The notes below the pieces were generated by a model, which was given only the letters and a program-made list of their open reading frames with translations, was not told where the DNA came from and made no database searches. From assembly GCA_031082225.1 (NCBI GenBank), contig JAVHLG010000022.1, forward strand, positions 1 through 56,080: a stretch of 56,080 nt of DNA, read 5' to 3'. Position numbers and translations under genes: made by a program. Of this stretch, positions 42,485 through 50,594 are shown one piece after another; position 1 is the stretch's first letter; each line of letters starts with the position of its first letter. Origin of the DNA: Desulfovibrionaceae bacterium (GTDB taxonomy: Bacteria; Desulfobacterota; Desulfovibrionia; Desulfovibrionales; Desulfovibrionaceae).

Positions 42485-44961
42485 GAGCCTTTCCTCTGTG
42501 GTTTTTCCGGCGTCTCCTGGCCGTTATCCGGGCCCGGGGCCGACTCCTGCTCCGGGGCAGGACGGGGCGCGGCGGGCGCGGGGTCGGTGTCCCAGGATGC
42601 CCGGGTCGCGTCAAGGGCCTGGGAGAGGCCGGGGGCCGAGCGCAGGTGCACGTCGGTCTGGGGGAAGGATATCTCCACGCCGTGCTCCCGGAAGAGGTCG
42701 TCGATGGCCTCGCGCACGCCGGAGACGATGGTCAGGCCGTCCTGGGGTTCGTTGATCCACACCCGCAGCCGGTATTCCAGGGCGCTTGGCCCGAAGTCGG
42801 TGAAGACCACGGACGGGGCCGGTTCCGCGAGCACCCGGGGGCTTTGCGCGGCGGCCGCAAGGAGAAGGCGTCGGACGAGCTCCCGATCCGAGCCGTAGGC
42901 CACGCCCACCGCCACCTCGCGGCGAACCGTGGGATCCGTGTGGCTCAGGTTCGTCACCCGGCCGGTGATGAGTTCGGAGTTGGGCACGAACACCGTGGCG
43001 TTGTCCATGGTCATGACCACGGTGTTGCGGAAATTCACCCGGCGCACCACGACCATGTCGCTTCCCAGGATGAGCACGTCGCCGGGCTCCACGGAGCGGC
43101 CAAAGAGCAGGATCAGGCCGCTGACGAAGTTGCTGACGATGTTTTGCAGCCCGAACCCGATGCCCACGCTCAATCCCCCGGCCACCACCGCCAGTCCCGT
43201 GGGCGAGAACCCCACCAGGACCAGGGCGCACAGCACGAATCCCGCCCACCACAGGTAGCCGACGATGGTGGCCAGGGTGTGGGCGGCCACGCCGCGCGTT
43301 TTTTTGCGGCGCGTGGGCGGGCCGTGGTGCAGCACAAAGGACCGGGAGGCGGCGATGGCCATCCGGGTCAGGTAGAAGGCCAGGATCACGGCCAGGATGT
43401 TCTGGGCGCTTAACGTCACATAGTCGAGATGCGCCTCCTGGCGCAGCAGGGCCACGAAGATGTCGCGGGCCTCGAACTGGGTGGAGGCGAACATCAGGCA
43501 GGAGAAAAACACCGTCAAAAGCACCAGGGGGAACCCCAATCCGGAAAGAACCGCCCTGGCCAGGACATGGCCGTCTCCCTTGCCCAGGCGTTCCAACTGG
43601 CGGTCGCGCAGAAGCCCGATGGCCACGGACAGCCGCACGGACAGGACCGCGTAAAAGAGCACCGACGTGGCCAGGATGGCCGCCCGGGTGTATCCGGCCA
43701 GGGTGCACAGGGCCAGGATGGGCAGAAAAAAGACGCAGCAGGCGGATATGGCCGCGTCCAGGCGGGTCTCGGCCGTGCGGCCGTGTCGCCTGACCAGGAG
43801 GGCGGCCCCGCACAGGGCCAGGGCGAAAAGCGGCGTGGCCAGGGGATCGGGGATGCCCGGTACCTGAAGCAGAAGCCCCAGGCAGAAAAGCCCCCACAGG
43901 GGCCAGCGGGTAAACGTGCGTGGCGACGAGAGGGGGCCGGCGGACGTAAGCGTCAGTCCCCGGGAGGCAAGGACCAGGGCGGCCGTGAAAAAGACCTCGC
44001 TTACGGCGGACAGTTCGGAATACAGCACGAACCCGAGTCGTGTGGCGAAAAAGGCCACGGCCAGGCCCGAACACAGGCAGGCCATGGCCCGGCTGAACTG
44101 CCCTGCGGCGTCCGGGAGGGCGTTTGCCGCCCGGGCCCGGCGCAGGACATGGCGCAGGATCATCCACGGCAGCACGGCGATGGCCAGGGCCAGGGCCAGG
44201 GTCGTCAGCCAGTCCCCGGCGTCCCGGCCCTGTCCGGCGACCGTGAAGGCCAGTTTGGTCGATTTGACAAAGCCGCCCAGCAACTGGGCCATGGTTTCGG
44301 GATCGGTCAGATCGGAAAGCCAGGGATCCTGGGTGAAATAATACGGCTCCCAGGCGGCGTTGAGTTCCTGCGTGAGTGAGGTCTTCCAGGCGTCCACGGC
44401 TTCCAGGAAGTCCGTCGCCGGACCCATGGCGGTCTCGATGTCCGTGCGCAGGTCGCCCAGCCGCACGCGAAGCGCGATCAGATCCCCCAGGATCAGGCGA
44501 AGCTGGACATCGGTCTCGGGACTCAAGCCTTCGTTCAGGCTCTGGGTGATGCGGGCCTCCACCTTGTCCAGGTAGCCCAGTTGATGCACGATGTCGGCCT
44601 CGTAGGCGTCCGGGCTGCCAAGAAGGGATTGGGCCTGGCGGCGCAGGTCGTCCACGCCCTCCATGACGTCGCGCAGATCCCATGGGTTGTCGGCCATCCA
44701 GGCCCACAGGGTCAGTTCCTCGCGGGTGCGTTTGAGCGACGCCACGGATTTCTCGATCTCCTCCTGTCTGGCGTGCAGTTCCATGCGGCTTTGGGCGATG
44801 GCCTGGCCAGATTCCCTGATGTCCTGCCGGGCCTGTTCCATGAGCAGACCCGGGTCTGCGGGAGAGAGTCCGAACGCCGCCGGGGCGGCGGGAAAAAGAA
44901 GGCACAGGGCCGTCAGCAGGGCCAGAAGTCCGGGGCGCGCCTTTGGCGTGAACGTGGGCAT
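42481..44961 (-). CDS. MscS-family mechanosensitive channel, large MscK-like form
   Basis: An 826-residue inner-membrane protein. A signal peptide (about 1-30) leads to a periplasmic coiled-coil region (about 35-250) and many membrane helices (about 270-600). The MscS core follows, with VAGGLSVGIGFGLQNIVSNFVSG, whose Gly/Ala pattern is the pore helix TM3, then GRSVEPGDVLIL and the beta domain with VPNSELITGRVTN. It should open under membrane tension to release solutes on hypo-osmotic shock. The ATG at 44961 gives a clean signal peptide; the frame upstream is not coding. It runs into the DUF362 gene. Confidence 0.92.
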   Translation of the reverse strand: MPTFTPKARPGLLALLTALCLLFPAAPAAFGLSPADPGLLMEQARQDIRESGQAIAQSRMELHARQEEIEKSVASLKRTREELTLWAWMADNPWDLRDVMEGVDDLRRQAQSLLGSPDAYEADIVHQLGYLDKVEARITQSLNEGLSPETDVQLRLILGDLIALRVRLGDLRTDIETAMGPATDFLEAVDAWKTSLTQELNAAWEPYYFTQDPWLSDLTDPETMAQLLGGFVKSTKLAFTVAGQGRDAGDWLTTLALALAIAVLPWMILRHVLRRARAANALPDAAGQFSRAMACLCSGLAVAFFATRLGFVLYSELSAVSEVFFTAALVLASRGLTLTSAGPLSSPRTFTRWPLWGLFCLGLLLQVPGIPDPLATPLFALALCGAALLVRRHGRTAETRLDAAISACCVFFLPILALCTLAGYTRAAILATSVLFYAVLSVRLSVAIGLLRDRQLERLGKGDGHVLARAVLSGLGFPLVLLTVFFSCLMFASTQFEARDIFVALLRQEAHLDYVTLSAQNILAVILAFYLTRMAIAASRSFVLHHGPPTRRKKTRGVAAHTLATIVGYLWWAGFVLCALVLVGFSPTGLAVVAGGLSVGIGFGLQNIVSNFVSGLILLFGRSVEPGDVLILGSDMVVVRRVNFRNTVVMTMDNATVFVPNSELITGRVTNLSHTDPTVRREVAVGVAYGSDRELVRRLLLAAAAQSPRVLAEPAPSVVFTDFGPSALEYRLRVWINEPQDGLTIVSGVREAIDDLFREHGVEISFPQTDVHLRSAPGLSQALDATRASWDTDPAPAAPRPAPEQESAPGPDNGQETPEKPQRKGS

Positions 44962-45119
44962 GGGGTGGCCGTCCGGCGTGGGAATCAGGTTGCGTCCCGC
45001 ATAGGAGCCAGGATCGGGCGGGGCCGCTGTGGGGACGCCCCCTCGGGCCTGGGGGCTTTTCCCGCAGAACATGTCCCGGTGCGCCATGATGCAAAACGTC
45101 CTTCCCCGGTGTGCGGGAG

Positions 45120-45929
45120 TTACCTGGTTTCGTCTGATTCCAAAACGCCGCGTGGGGGTCGAAGGCCGGTGCCGGTCCGTCCCGTGGCCCACAGGATCTG
45201 GCGGCACACCCCCATGAGCATGTTGAATTCGGCCCGGGTGGGACGCACCCGTTCGGCGAAGCGGCGCATGGGCAAAAGAAAATAGTCGGGGTTGTCGTCT
45301 TTAAGAAAGTCGATGGCCGCAAGGGCCTTGCCCAGGGTCGAGAACAGGGCCTCGCGTTCGGCGTGGGTGATCTCCCGGCCGACGTTGGCGGCGCAGGGGG
45401 GCGTGACCACGGCCGGGGGGCCGCCGGGCCGGGCGTGATCCCGGGCCGTGGTGAGGCATTCGTACAAAAGGATCAGCACGGCCTGGGCCAGATTCAGGGA
45501 GGTTGCCCCGTCTGCGGTGGGGATGGTCACCAGACGGCCGCACAGCCGGGTTTCCTGGTTGGTCAGCCCGGCGTCCTCGGGGCCGAAGACCAGGGCCGTG
45601 GCCTCGCCCGCCGCCAGGGCCGGGACGATCTCGGCGGCGGCGGCGCGCGGGGTGACCATGCCCTTGCGCCAGCCGCCGATGCGGGCTGTCGTGCCGTAGA
45701 CCCGGGAAAAGGGGGCCAGGGCCGTTTCCAGGTCCGGGCAGCGCACGGCTGCGGCCAGCACCTGGCGGCCCCTGGCCGTGGCCAGGGCCTCGGCCCGGCC
45801 CGGGTCGTGGTCGCGGGGGGCCGCCAGGATGAGCCGGGAAACGCCCATGTTGGCGCAGGCCCGGGCGGCCGACCCCACGTTTTCCGCGAATTTGGGCCGG
45901 AAAAGAACCACGGCCAGATTGTCGAGCAT
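45120..45929 (-). CDS. trmJ: tRNA 2'-O-methyltransferase, TrmJ type
   Basis: A 269-residue SPOUT methyltransferase. It has the N-terminal motif VLFRPKFAENVGSAARAC, the SAM knot VFGPEDAGLTNQE and the closing motif ATSLNLAQAVLILLYE, as in TrmJ, which methylates position 32 of some tRNAs. The C-terminal tail contains DFLKDDNPDYF, common in this family. GGGGAG precedes the ATG. It is divergent from shikimate kinase across 124 bases, which contain a palindrome GCCCCGGCCGGGGC (45984-45997). Confidence 0.92.
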   Translation of the reverse strand: MLDNLAVVLFRPKFAENVGSAARACANMGVSRLILAAPRDHDPGRAEALATARGRQVLAAAVRCPDLETALAPFSRVYGTTARIGGWRKGMVTPRAAAAEIVPALAAGEATALVFGPEDAGLTNQETRLCGRLVTIPTADGATSLNLAQAVLILLYECLTTARDHARPGGPPAVVTPPCAANVGREITHAEREALFSTLGKALAAIDFLKDDNPDYFLLPMRRFAERVRPTRAEFNMLMGVCRQILWATGRTGTGLRPPRGVLESDETR

Positions 45930-46053
45930 GTGCGCGTCTCCCCCGCGCCGCCATGTAGCATTTTAGCCCGCGATGTGCACCCCGCCCCGGCCGGGGCTTC
46001 CCATCCGGCCCGGGGCGCGGTATGCCCTGCCATCCTGCATCTGGAGGCACAGC

Positions 46054-46578
46054 ATGGCCGTGACCACGCCGCACAACATCTATCTGATCGGTCCCCGGGC
46101 CTCGGGCAAGACCAGCCTGGGCAGGCTTCTGGCCAAGCGCCTGGAGCGGCCTTTTCTGGACCTGGACGAGGTGTTCCGGACGCTGCGGGGGGAGAGCATC
46201 GCCGCCCTGGTGGAGCGCGAGGGCTGGGAACGGTTCCGGGAGATCGAGCGGGACATCCTGGCCGAGACGGCCAAGACACCGGGCCGGGTGGTGGCCACGG
46301 GGGGCGGCGTGGTGCTTTTGCCGGAGAATCGCAAGGCGCTGGCCCGGGGGGTGGTGGTCTATCTCCAGGCCGATCCGGAGCGCCTGGCCGAGCGCCTTCT
46401 GGCCGATTTCAAGCCCGAGCAGCGCCCGAACCTCACGGACCTGGAACTGGCCGGGGAGATCAAGGCCACCCTGGCCGAACGCGAGCCCCTGTATCTGGCG
46501 GCGGCCCATGTCAGCCTGCCCGAGGCCCCGCTGGAGGTGCTGGCCGAGCGGGCCGAAAAGGCCCTGGCCATGCTGTGA
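46054..46578 (+). CDS. Shikimate kinase
   Basis: A 174-residue enzyme that phosphorylates shikimate in aromatic amino acid synthesis. It has the Walker A loop GPRASGKTS, the substrate Asp in FLDLDEVF, the glycine-rich ATGGGVVLLP and the lid region with RPNLTD. Length and order are normal for AroK/AroL. GGAGG precedes the ATG at 46054. It is followed by the orphan regulator gene after 81 bases. Confidence 0.93.
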   Translation: MAVTTPHNIYLIGPRASGKTSLGRLLAKRLERPFLDLDEVFRTLRGESIAALVEREGWERFREIERDILAETAKTPGRVVATGGGVVLLPENRKALARGVVVYLQADPERLAERLLADFKPEQRPNLTDLELAGEIKATLAEREPLYLAAAHVSLPEAPLEVLAERAEKALAML

Positions 46579-46659
46579 AATACAATCTCGCAGCGGATGA
46601 CGGGGTGATTATGCGTCTGCTGGGCGACGGAAAACTGCACGAACTCAGGCGGGTGGAGA

Positions 46660-46962
46660 ATGAGCAGGCACCTTGGGCGAGCCCTGGAGATGGCCAGGGA
46701 CATCCACGAGGCAGGGGGAATGTCGCCCATAACTTTGCGGCAGATCGAATCCTTGTGCCTGCCTCCCCGGCGGGAGTTCCATGCCGCCGACGTCAAACGG
46801 ATCAGGGAATCCGCGCATTTGAGCCAGGCGGTTTTCGCCGCCCTTTTGAACGTCGGCCTGTCCACGGTGCAGCAGTGGGAAATGGGCCGGAAAAAACCCA
46901 GCGGGCCTTCCGCCAAGCTCCTGGATCTTCTGGAACGCAAGGGCATGGAATGCCTTGTGTGA
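46660..46962 (+). CDS. HigA/NadS-like DNA-binding protein, orphan antitoxin type
   Basis: A 100-residue protein. Its C-terminal 60 residues are a helix-turn-helix of the type found in RelE-partner antitoxins (IRESAHLSQAVFAALL, then STVQQWEMGRKKPSGPS). The N-terminal half (MSPITLRQIESL) is also typical. Such genes normally follow a RelE/HigB-like toxin, but the 81 bases upstream are too short and shikimate kinase precedes it. It may be a decayed toxin-antitoxin pair or a plain regulator. GGAG is very close to the ATG. Confidence 0.78.
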   Translation: MSRHLGRALEMARDIHEAGGMSPITLRQIESLCLPPRREFHAADVKRIRESAHLSQAVFAALLNVGLSTVQQWEMGRKKPSGPSAKLLDLLERKGMECLV

Positions 46963-46995
46963 TCCGTCCACCCGAACCGCAAGAAGGAACCGACC

Positions 46996-47301
46996 ATGCT
47001 CGTGCACATCGTCATGTGGAAGCTCAAGGAACAGACCGAACACGGCACGCGGGCCCAAAACGCCGCGAAAATGAAGGAGATGCTCGAGGCCCTGCCCGCC
47101 GTGATCCCCCAGGTCAAGCGCCTGCATGTGGGCACGGACATCCTGGAATCCGCCCCCGAGACCCACGCCATCCTCTCTTCCGAATTCGACACCGCCGACG
47201 ACCTCAAGACCTACGCCGTCCATCCCCGCCACCAGGAGTGCGTGGCCTTCATCAAGGCCGTGGCCGAGGAACGCCGGGTGGTGGACTATATCCTCGAATA
47301 G
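46996..47301 (+). CDS. Dabb-family (stress-responsive alpha/beta barrel) protein
   Basis: A 101-residue protein. It begins VHIVMWKLKE and has HAILSSEFDTADDLKTYAVHP, ending VVDYILE, which fits the dimeric Dabb fold. Known members range from stress proteins to small cyclases; the role here is unknown. AAGGA precedes the ATG. It lies 33 bases after the orphan regulator gene. Confidence 0.9.
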   Translation: MLVHIVMWKLKEQTEHGTRAQNAAKMKEMLEALPAVIPQVKRLHVGTDILESAPETHAILSSEFDTADDLKTYAVHPRHQECVAFIKAVAEERRVVDYILE

Positions 47302-47474
47302 CGCCTGACCGCGCGCTGCGGACGCTGCCCGCGACCCGGCTGGTGCGCGCCGGACGCAGGGCGGGCAGTCCGGGGCGAGGGGTCGTCCCGGCGGTTCCGG
47401 ATGCCGACCTCCTGTCGTATCCCGCGCACCTGGGGCGCGGAGCGGGAAAACAGCCCGTTGAAACGCGTGCTGCG

Positions 47475-47494
47475 CAAAACGCAGGGGCGTTTTG
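47475..47494 (+). terminator. Tetraloop hairpin after the Dabb gene
   Basis: CAAAACGC-AGGG-GCGTTTTG is a perfect eight-base stem with a four-base loop, about 170 bases after the Dabb stop. There is no T run beyond the stem, so it may be a processing site or a bidirectional terminator rather than a classic terminator. Confidence 0.45.
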
Positions 47495-47519
47495 TCGACG
47501 GGCGCAACCCTGGTGTCGC

Positions 47520-47620
47520 GTTCCGCACATAGCGAAGTATTAGATTGCGGTCGTGGCTGCCAAGCAATGGCTTAAAAACACTGCTTCCGGCCAAGCGAAG
47601 TACATGCTTATTTGTGGAAC
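47520..47620. repeat. Small dispersed element with inverted ends, copy B
   Basis: A 101-bp segment bounded by GTTCCGCA and TGTGGAAC. It aligns with 9243-9341 over its full length with one or two small gaps. An internal repeat, AGCGAAGTA, occurs twice (near 47531 and 47594), each time after a TTCCG. It ends seven bases before the stop of the phosphofructokinase gene. Confidence 0.55.
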
Positions 47621-47626
47621 ATTACA

Positions 47627-48973
47627 CTAGCCGTCGTTTTTCGGGCACAGGGTGGCCTCGTCCCCGGGCAGGGGGGTCACCCCGTGCTGCCCGGTGGATT
47701 CCAGCACCGCCCGCCAGTAGTCGGAATTGACGTTGAGCTTCTTGCGTTTGCGGGTGACCAGGTCAAAGGGCAGGTGGACGTAGCGGCCAAACAGCTTGCT
47801 GACCACCATGCCGGTCTTTCCGGCCATGGCCGCATGCACCGCGTGCTGTCCCAGGAAGCCGCAATAGACCCGGTCGTTGGCGTTGGCCGGGACCGAGCGG
47901 ATGATGTAGCTGGGGTCGATGTATTTGAGTGTCAGGGGCAGGTTTTTGGACTTGAAATAGTCCGCGATCTCCTGGGTGAGCAGGCTGGCCACGTCGCCCA
48001 GCACCGGGTTGCCCGAGGCGTCCTTTTTGCCCGAGGCGGCCAGGAGATGCTGCCCCGCGCCCTCGGCGGCCACGATGACCGCATGGCGGCGGCGGGCCAG
48101 GCGTTTTTCCAGGGACGGCAGAAGACCGTGGTCGCCGTGCAGGGTGAAGGGATATTCCGGCACCAGCACGTAGTTGACCTCTTTGAGGGCCAGGGTGGCC
48201 TGGGCGGCGATGAACCCCGACTCGCGGCCCATGACCTTGACCAGCCCCACGCCGTTTAAGACCCCCAGGGCCTCGGTGTGGGCGCAGCGGATGGCCTCGG
48301 TGGCCTTTTCCACGGCCGTGTCGAAGCCGAACGACTTGGTGACGAAGCTGATATCGTTGTCGATGGTCTTGGGCACGCCGATGACCGAGATCTTGCCCCG
48401 TCTGGCCGTGATCTCCTCCTGGATCTTGCGGGCCGCCCGCATGGTGCCGTCCCCGCCGATGATAAAAAGCATGCTCACGTTGAACCGCTCCAGGGCGTCC
48501 ACGATGTCGGCCGGTTCCTGCGGGCCCCGGCTGGACCCGAGCATGGTGCCGCCGAACTGGTGGATGTCCGAGACGTTTTCCGGGGTCAGTTCCATGAGGG
48601 AGTGGCCGAAAGACGGGATAAACCCCTGAAGTCCGTAGCGGATGCCCAACGTGGCGGCGATGTCGTAGTTGTGGTGGGCCTCCATGACGATGGCCCGGAT
48701 GACGTCGTTGATGCCCGGGCAAAGCCCCCCGCAGGTGACGATGGCGGCCTTGGCCTTGGAGGAGTCGAAATAGATTTTGCCCCGGGGCCCGGCGACCTCG
48801 AATTCGGCGAAACACGGCGTGGTGATCTCGTCGAGATCCTCGCTGGTCAGTTCGATCCTGGTCCGGGCCGTGTCGTCCATGAACCGGCAATAGGGCAGGG
48901 GCGAGGGAATCTTGGCCGTCCCGAGAACCGGGATGCTGGCGTCGATGGCCGGAAAGGGGCAGGCGTCGGACAT
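47627..48973 (-). CDS. 6-phosphofructokinase, plant/trypanosome-like group
   Basis: A 448-residue enzyme of glycolysis. It has AIVTCGGLCPGINDVIR, then IIGGDGTMRAA, PKTIDNDI and MGRESGFIA. GGDGT (rather than GGDD) favours ATP as donor, while the Lys in PKTIDND is the residue seen in pyrophosphate enzymes and in the ATP enzymes of plants and trypanosomes. The extra N-terminus (about 1-75) also fits that group. GGAGG precedes the ATG at 48973. A pyrophosphate-using form cannot be fully excluded by sequence alone. Confidence 0.9.
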   Translation of the reverse strand: MSDACPFPAIDASIPVLGTAKIPSPLPYCRFMDDTARTRIELTSEDLDEITTPCFAEFEVAGPRGKIYFDSSKAKAAIVTCGGLCPGINDVIRAIVMEAHHNYDIAATLGIRYGLQGFIPSFGHSLMELTPENVSDIHQFGGTMLGSSRGPQEPADIVDALERFNVSMLFIIGGDGTMRAARKIQEEITARRGKISVIGVPKTIDNDISFVTKSFGFDTAVEKATEAIRCAHTEALGVLNGVGLVKVMGRESGFIAAQATLALKEVNYVLVPEYPFTLHGDHGLLPSLEKRLARRRHAVIVAAEGAGQHLLAASGKKDASGNPVLGDVASLLTQEIADYFKSKNLPLTLKYIDPSYIIRSVPANANDRVYCGFLGQHAVHAAMAGKTGMVVSKLFGRYVHLPFDLVTRKRKKLNVNSDYWRAVLESTGQHGVTPLPGDEATLCPKNDG

Positions 48974-49110
48974 GGGGGCCTCCGGAAGCGCGACAGAAGG
49001 TTTTTCGATTTCGCATCTTCCAGTTACCAGCAAACGGCCTCGCGGGCAAGGCGGGCCGGTTCCCATGGGGTGACGGTCTGGCTGCGCCGGGGCGCCGCCG
49101 GGCGACACCC

Positions 49111-49452
49111 TCAGTCGACGATGAACAGTTTTGCCCCGGTTGGGGTCGCCGATTGATGCGCCTCGGCGTTGTCGGCCACCTGGTAGCTCATGCCGGGTGT
49201 GAGGGTGAAACGTCTGCCGTCTTCAAGCGTGGTGTGCAGTTCGCCTTCCAGACACAGCAGAATGTGTCCCTTGCGGCACCAGTGGTCGGCCAGATATCCC
49301 GGTGAATAGGAAACCATGCGCACCCGGAGGGGGTTTTCGGCCGGGCCGAAGGTCCGGGTGCGCCAGAGGGCCGTGCCGGTCGTCCCCGCGTGTTCCGTCG
49401 TCTCGACGCCTTCCCAGTGGGTGACGCCAAAGGGGATGTCGTCCATGTTCAT
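49111..49452 (-). CDS. Cupin-fold protein with a DHWC motif
   Basis: A 113-residue small beta-barrel protein. It has LADHWCRKGHILLCLEGEL, which holds the metal-binding His residues, and TPGMSYQVADNAEAH near the end. It resembles the DHCW-motif cupin family, whose function is unknown. The ATG at 49452 has AAGGAG at good spacing; ATGs six bases on either side are also possible. It lies 20 bases after the CGGC gene and is probably cotranscribed with it. Confidence 0.82.
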   Translation of the reverse strand: MNMDDIPFGVTHWEGVETTEHAGTTGTALWRTRTFGPAENPLRVRMVSYSPGYLADHWCRKGHILLCLEGELHTTLEDGRRFTLTPGMSYQVADNAEAHQSATPTGAKLFIVD

Positions 49453-49472
49453 CTGCATGCTCCTTGCCTGGA

Positions 49473-49916
49473 TTAGTCGTAGAGGGCCATCACCCGGCGG
49501 TCTTCCGCGAAGAGAGGCCCGGCAAGCTCGGCCATCCCCATGTCGTTCCAAAAAGGGAGGGCGGCGTGGGTCGCCTGATATTTCAGGGGAATGGGATGCG
49601 TGCCGACGACAACCGGGATATGGAAGGCGCGTTCGATGTAGTCCTTGAACTGCCGGATGTACGGACAGGGGGGATAGCCGACGACCATACCCGTGGCGAG
49701 GTGGATCACCGTCACCCCGTTTTTGATCATCTCCAGGGGCGCATATTCCACATTTCCCCCCGGACACCCGCCGCACGAGGCGTATCCGACCAGGGCCAAC
49801 GCCTCGTCCCCGGGGTAGCGTGCAAATCCGCCGACCCGTTCCTTCATGGAACGCAGGCATTTGCCCCCGGCGCACGAACTGTAGCGCCCGCAGATGAGAA
49901 TTCCGATGTGAGCCAT
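49473..49916 (-). CDS. CGGC-domain protein
   Basis: A 147-residue protein with the motif SCGGCPGG near residue 48, plus a Cys-containing N-terminus (LICGRYSSCAGGKCLRS) and GYPPCPYI. The family is common in anaerobes and is thought to bind metal or an iron-sulfur cluster; no reaction is known to me. AAGGAGG precedes the ATG. It is the first gene of a two-gene unit with the cupin. Confidence 0.88.
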   Translation of the reverse strand: MAHIGILICGRYSSCAGGKCLRSMKERVGGFARYPGDEALALVGYASCGGCPGGNVEYAPLEMIKNGVTVIHLATGMVVGYPPCPYIRQFKDYIERAFHIPVVVGTHPIPLKYQATHAALPFWNDMGMAELAGPLFAEDRRVMALYD

Positions 49917-49992
49917 AAAAGCCCTCCTTGTCGTGATGCGATGTCCGGAGGCCGACGCGCATGAACGGCCGACAGCCCCGGGGCAAGCGGTT

Positions 49993-50355
49993 TCAAACCC
50001 AGCGCAGCCGTACCCGGGCCGACCCCTTGACGGCGTTGACCACGATCCGGCCGCCGTCGGCCAGGACCAGGCGCTGCCCCGGGGCCAGGGCGAAATCCCG
50101 GCCCACGTCCTCGGCCGTGACCCAGGCCCGGCCCGACAGGCATTCCACCCGGCAATACCCGGCCCCGGTCACGGCCAGGGGCTTGCCGTCATCCAGGGTG
50201 GCGGTCAGGGATTTGCGGGCGGAAAACAGGTTGGCCAGGGCGCGCCTGCGCCGCCGGACCCATTCGGCGTCGGCCAGCCGACGCGCCAGCACATCCAGAA
50301 GTCCCAGGTTCTTCCCGGCCAAAAGCACGTCTTCCCGGGCGCGGTCTGCAAACAT
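49993..50355 (-). CDS. DUF2917-type small protein
   Basis: A 120-residue protein. The C-terminal 65 residues (about 55-120), with CLSGRAWVTAEDVGRDFALAPG split at CLSGRAWVTAED and VGRDFALAPG, have the cupin-like wording of DUF2917. The N-terminal half is a basic helix-rich segment. Function unknown. GGAGGGAAGG precedes the ATG at 50355; the frame upstream lacks support. It stands between the CGGC gene and the divergent MocR regulator. Confidence 0.75.
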   Translation of the reverse strand: MFADRAREDVLLAGKNLGLLDVLARRLADAEWVRRRRRALANLFSARKSLTATLDDGKPLAVTGAGYCRVECLSGRAWVTAEDVGRDFALAPGQRLVLADGGRIVVNAVKGSARVRLRWV

Positions 50356-50594
50356 GTCCCTTCCCTCCGTCGTGGGGGTTGCCTGCGGCCGTCGGCGTGA
50401 CCGCCGCAGCGTCACGCCTTGGCTTAGACCAGAAAATCTGTTACCGGGACAGATACAGATTTACGAAAAAATGGGCATAACAGTCCAAGGGGTGTCCCGG
50501 GCGGGCATCCCTGAAGAGGCAACAAACCCGTCGCGCCGTCGCCCGTCGCGCTGAAGCGGGCTTCGTGGACCAACGCCGCACAAGGGGGCCGGAC
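50356..50594. promoter_or_regulatory. Divergent promoter region with a MocR operator candidate
   Basis: A 239-bp gap between divergent genes. At 50436-50454 lies a perfect inverted repeat, ATCTGT-N7-ACAGAT, and the last half is repeated at once (ACAGAT at 50455-50460). MocR proteins often bind combinations of direct and inverted repeats near their own gene, so this is a natural candidate site. No firm promoter boxes are visible. Confidence 0.45.

Larger units (their letters stand above)
47302..47626. other. Intergenic region with a hairpin and an element copy
   Basis: A 325-bp gap between convergent genes. The first 170 bases are very GC-rich with no feature I recognise. A perfect hairpin follows at 47475-47494, then element copy B at 47520-47620. 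No gene is supported here on either strand. Confidence 0.6.

Noticed and set aside
42611-45322. Second minus-strand open frame of 903 codons over the mechanosensitive channel
   Set aside because: The frame of the MscS motifs is the other one; this one is Arg/Pro/Gly-rich.
45363-47543. Plus-strand open frame of 726 codons spanning trmJ, shikimate kinase and downstream genes
   Set aside because: It crosses several well-supported genes in other frames and has no family sequence. Its short part at 46575-46660 was looked at as a toxin remnant, without support.
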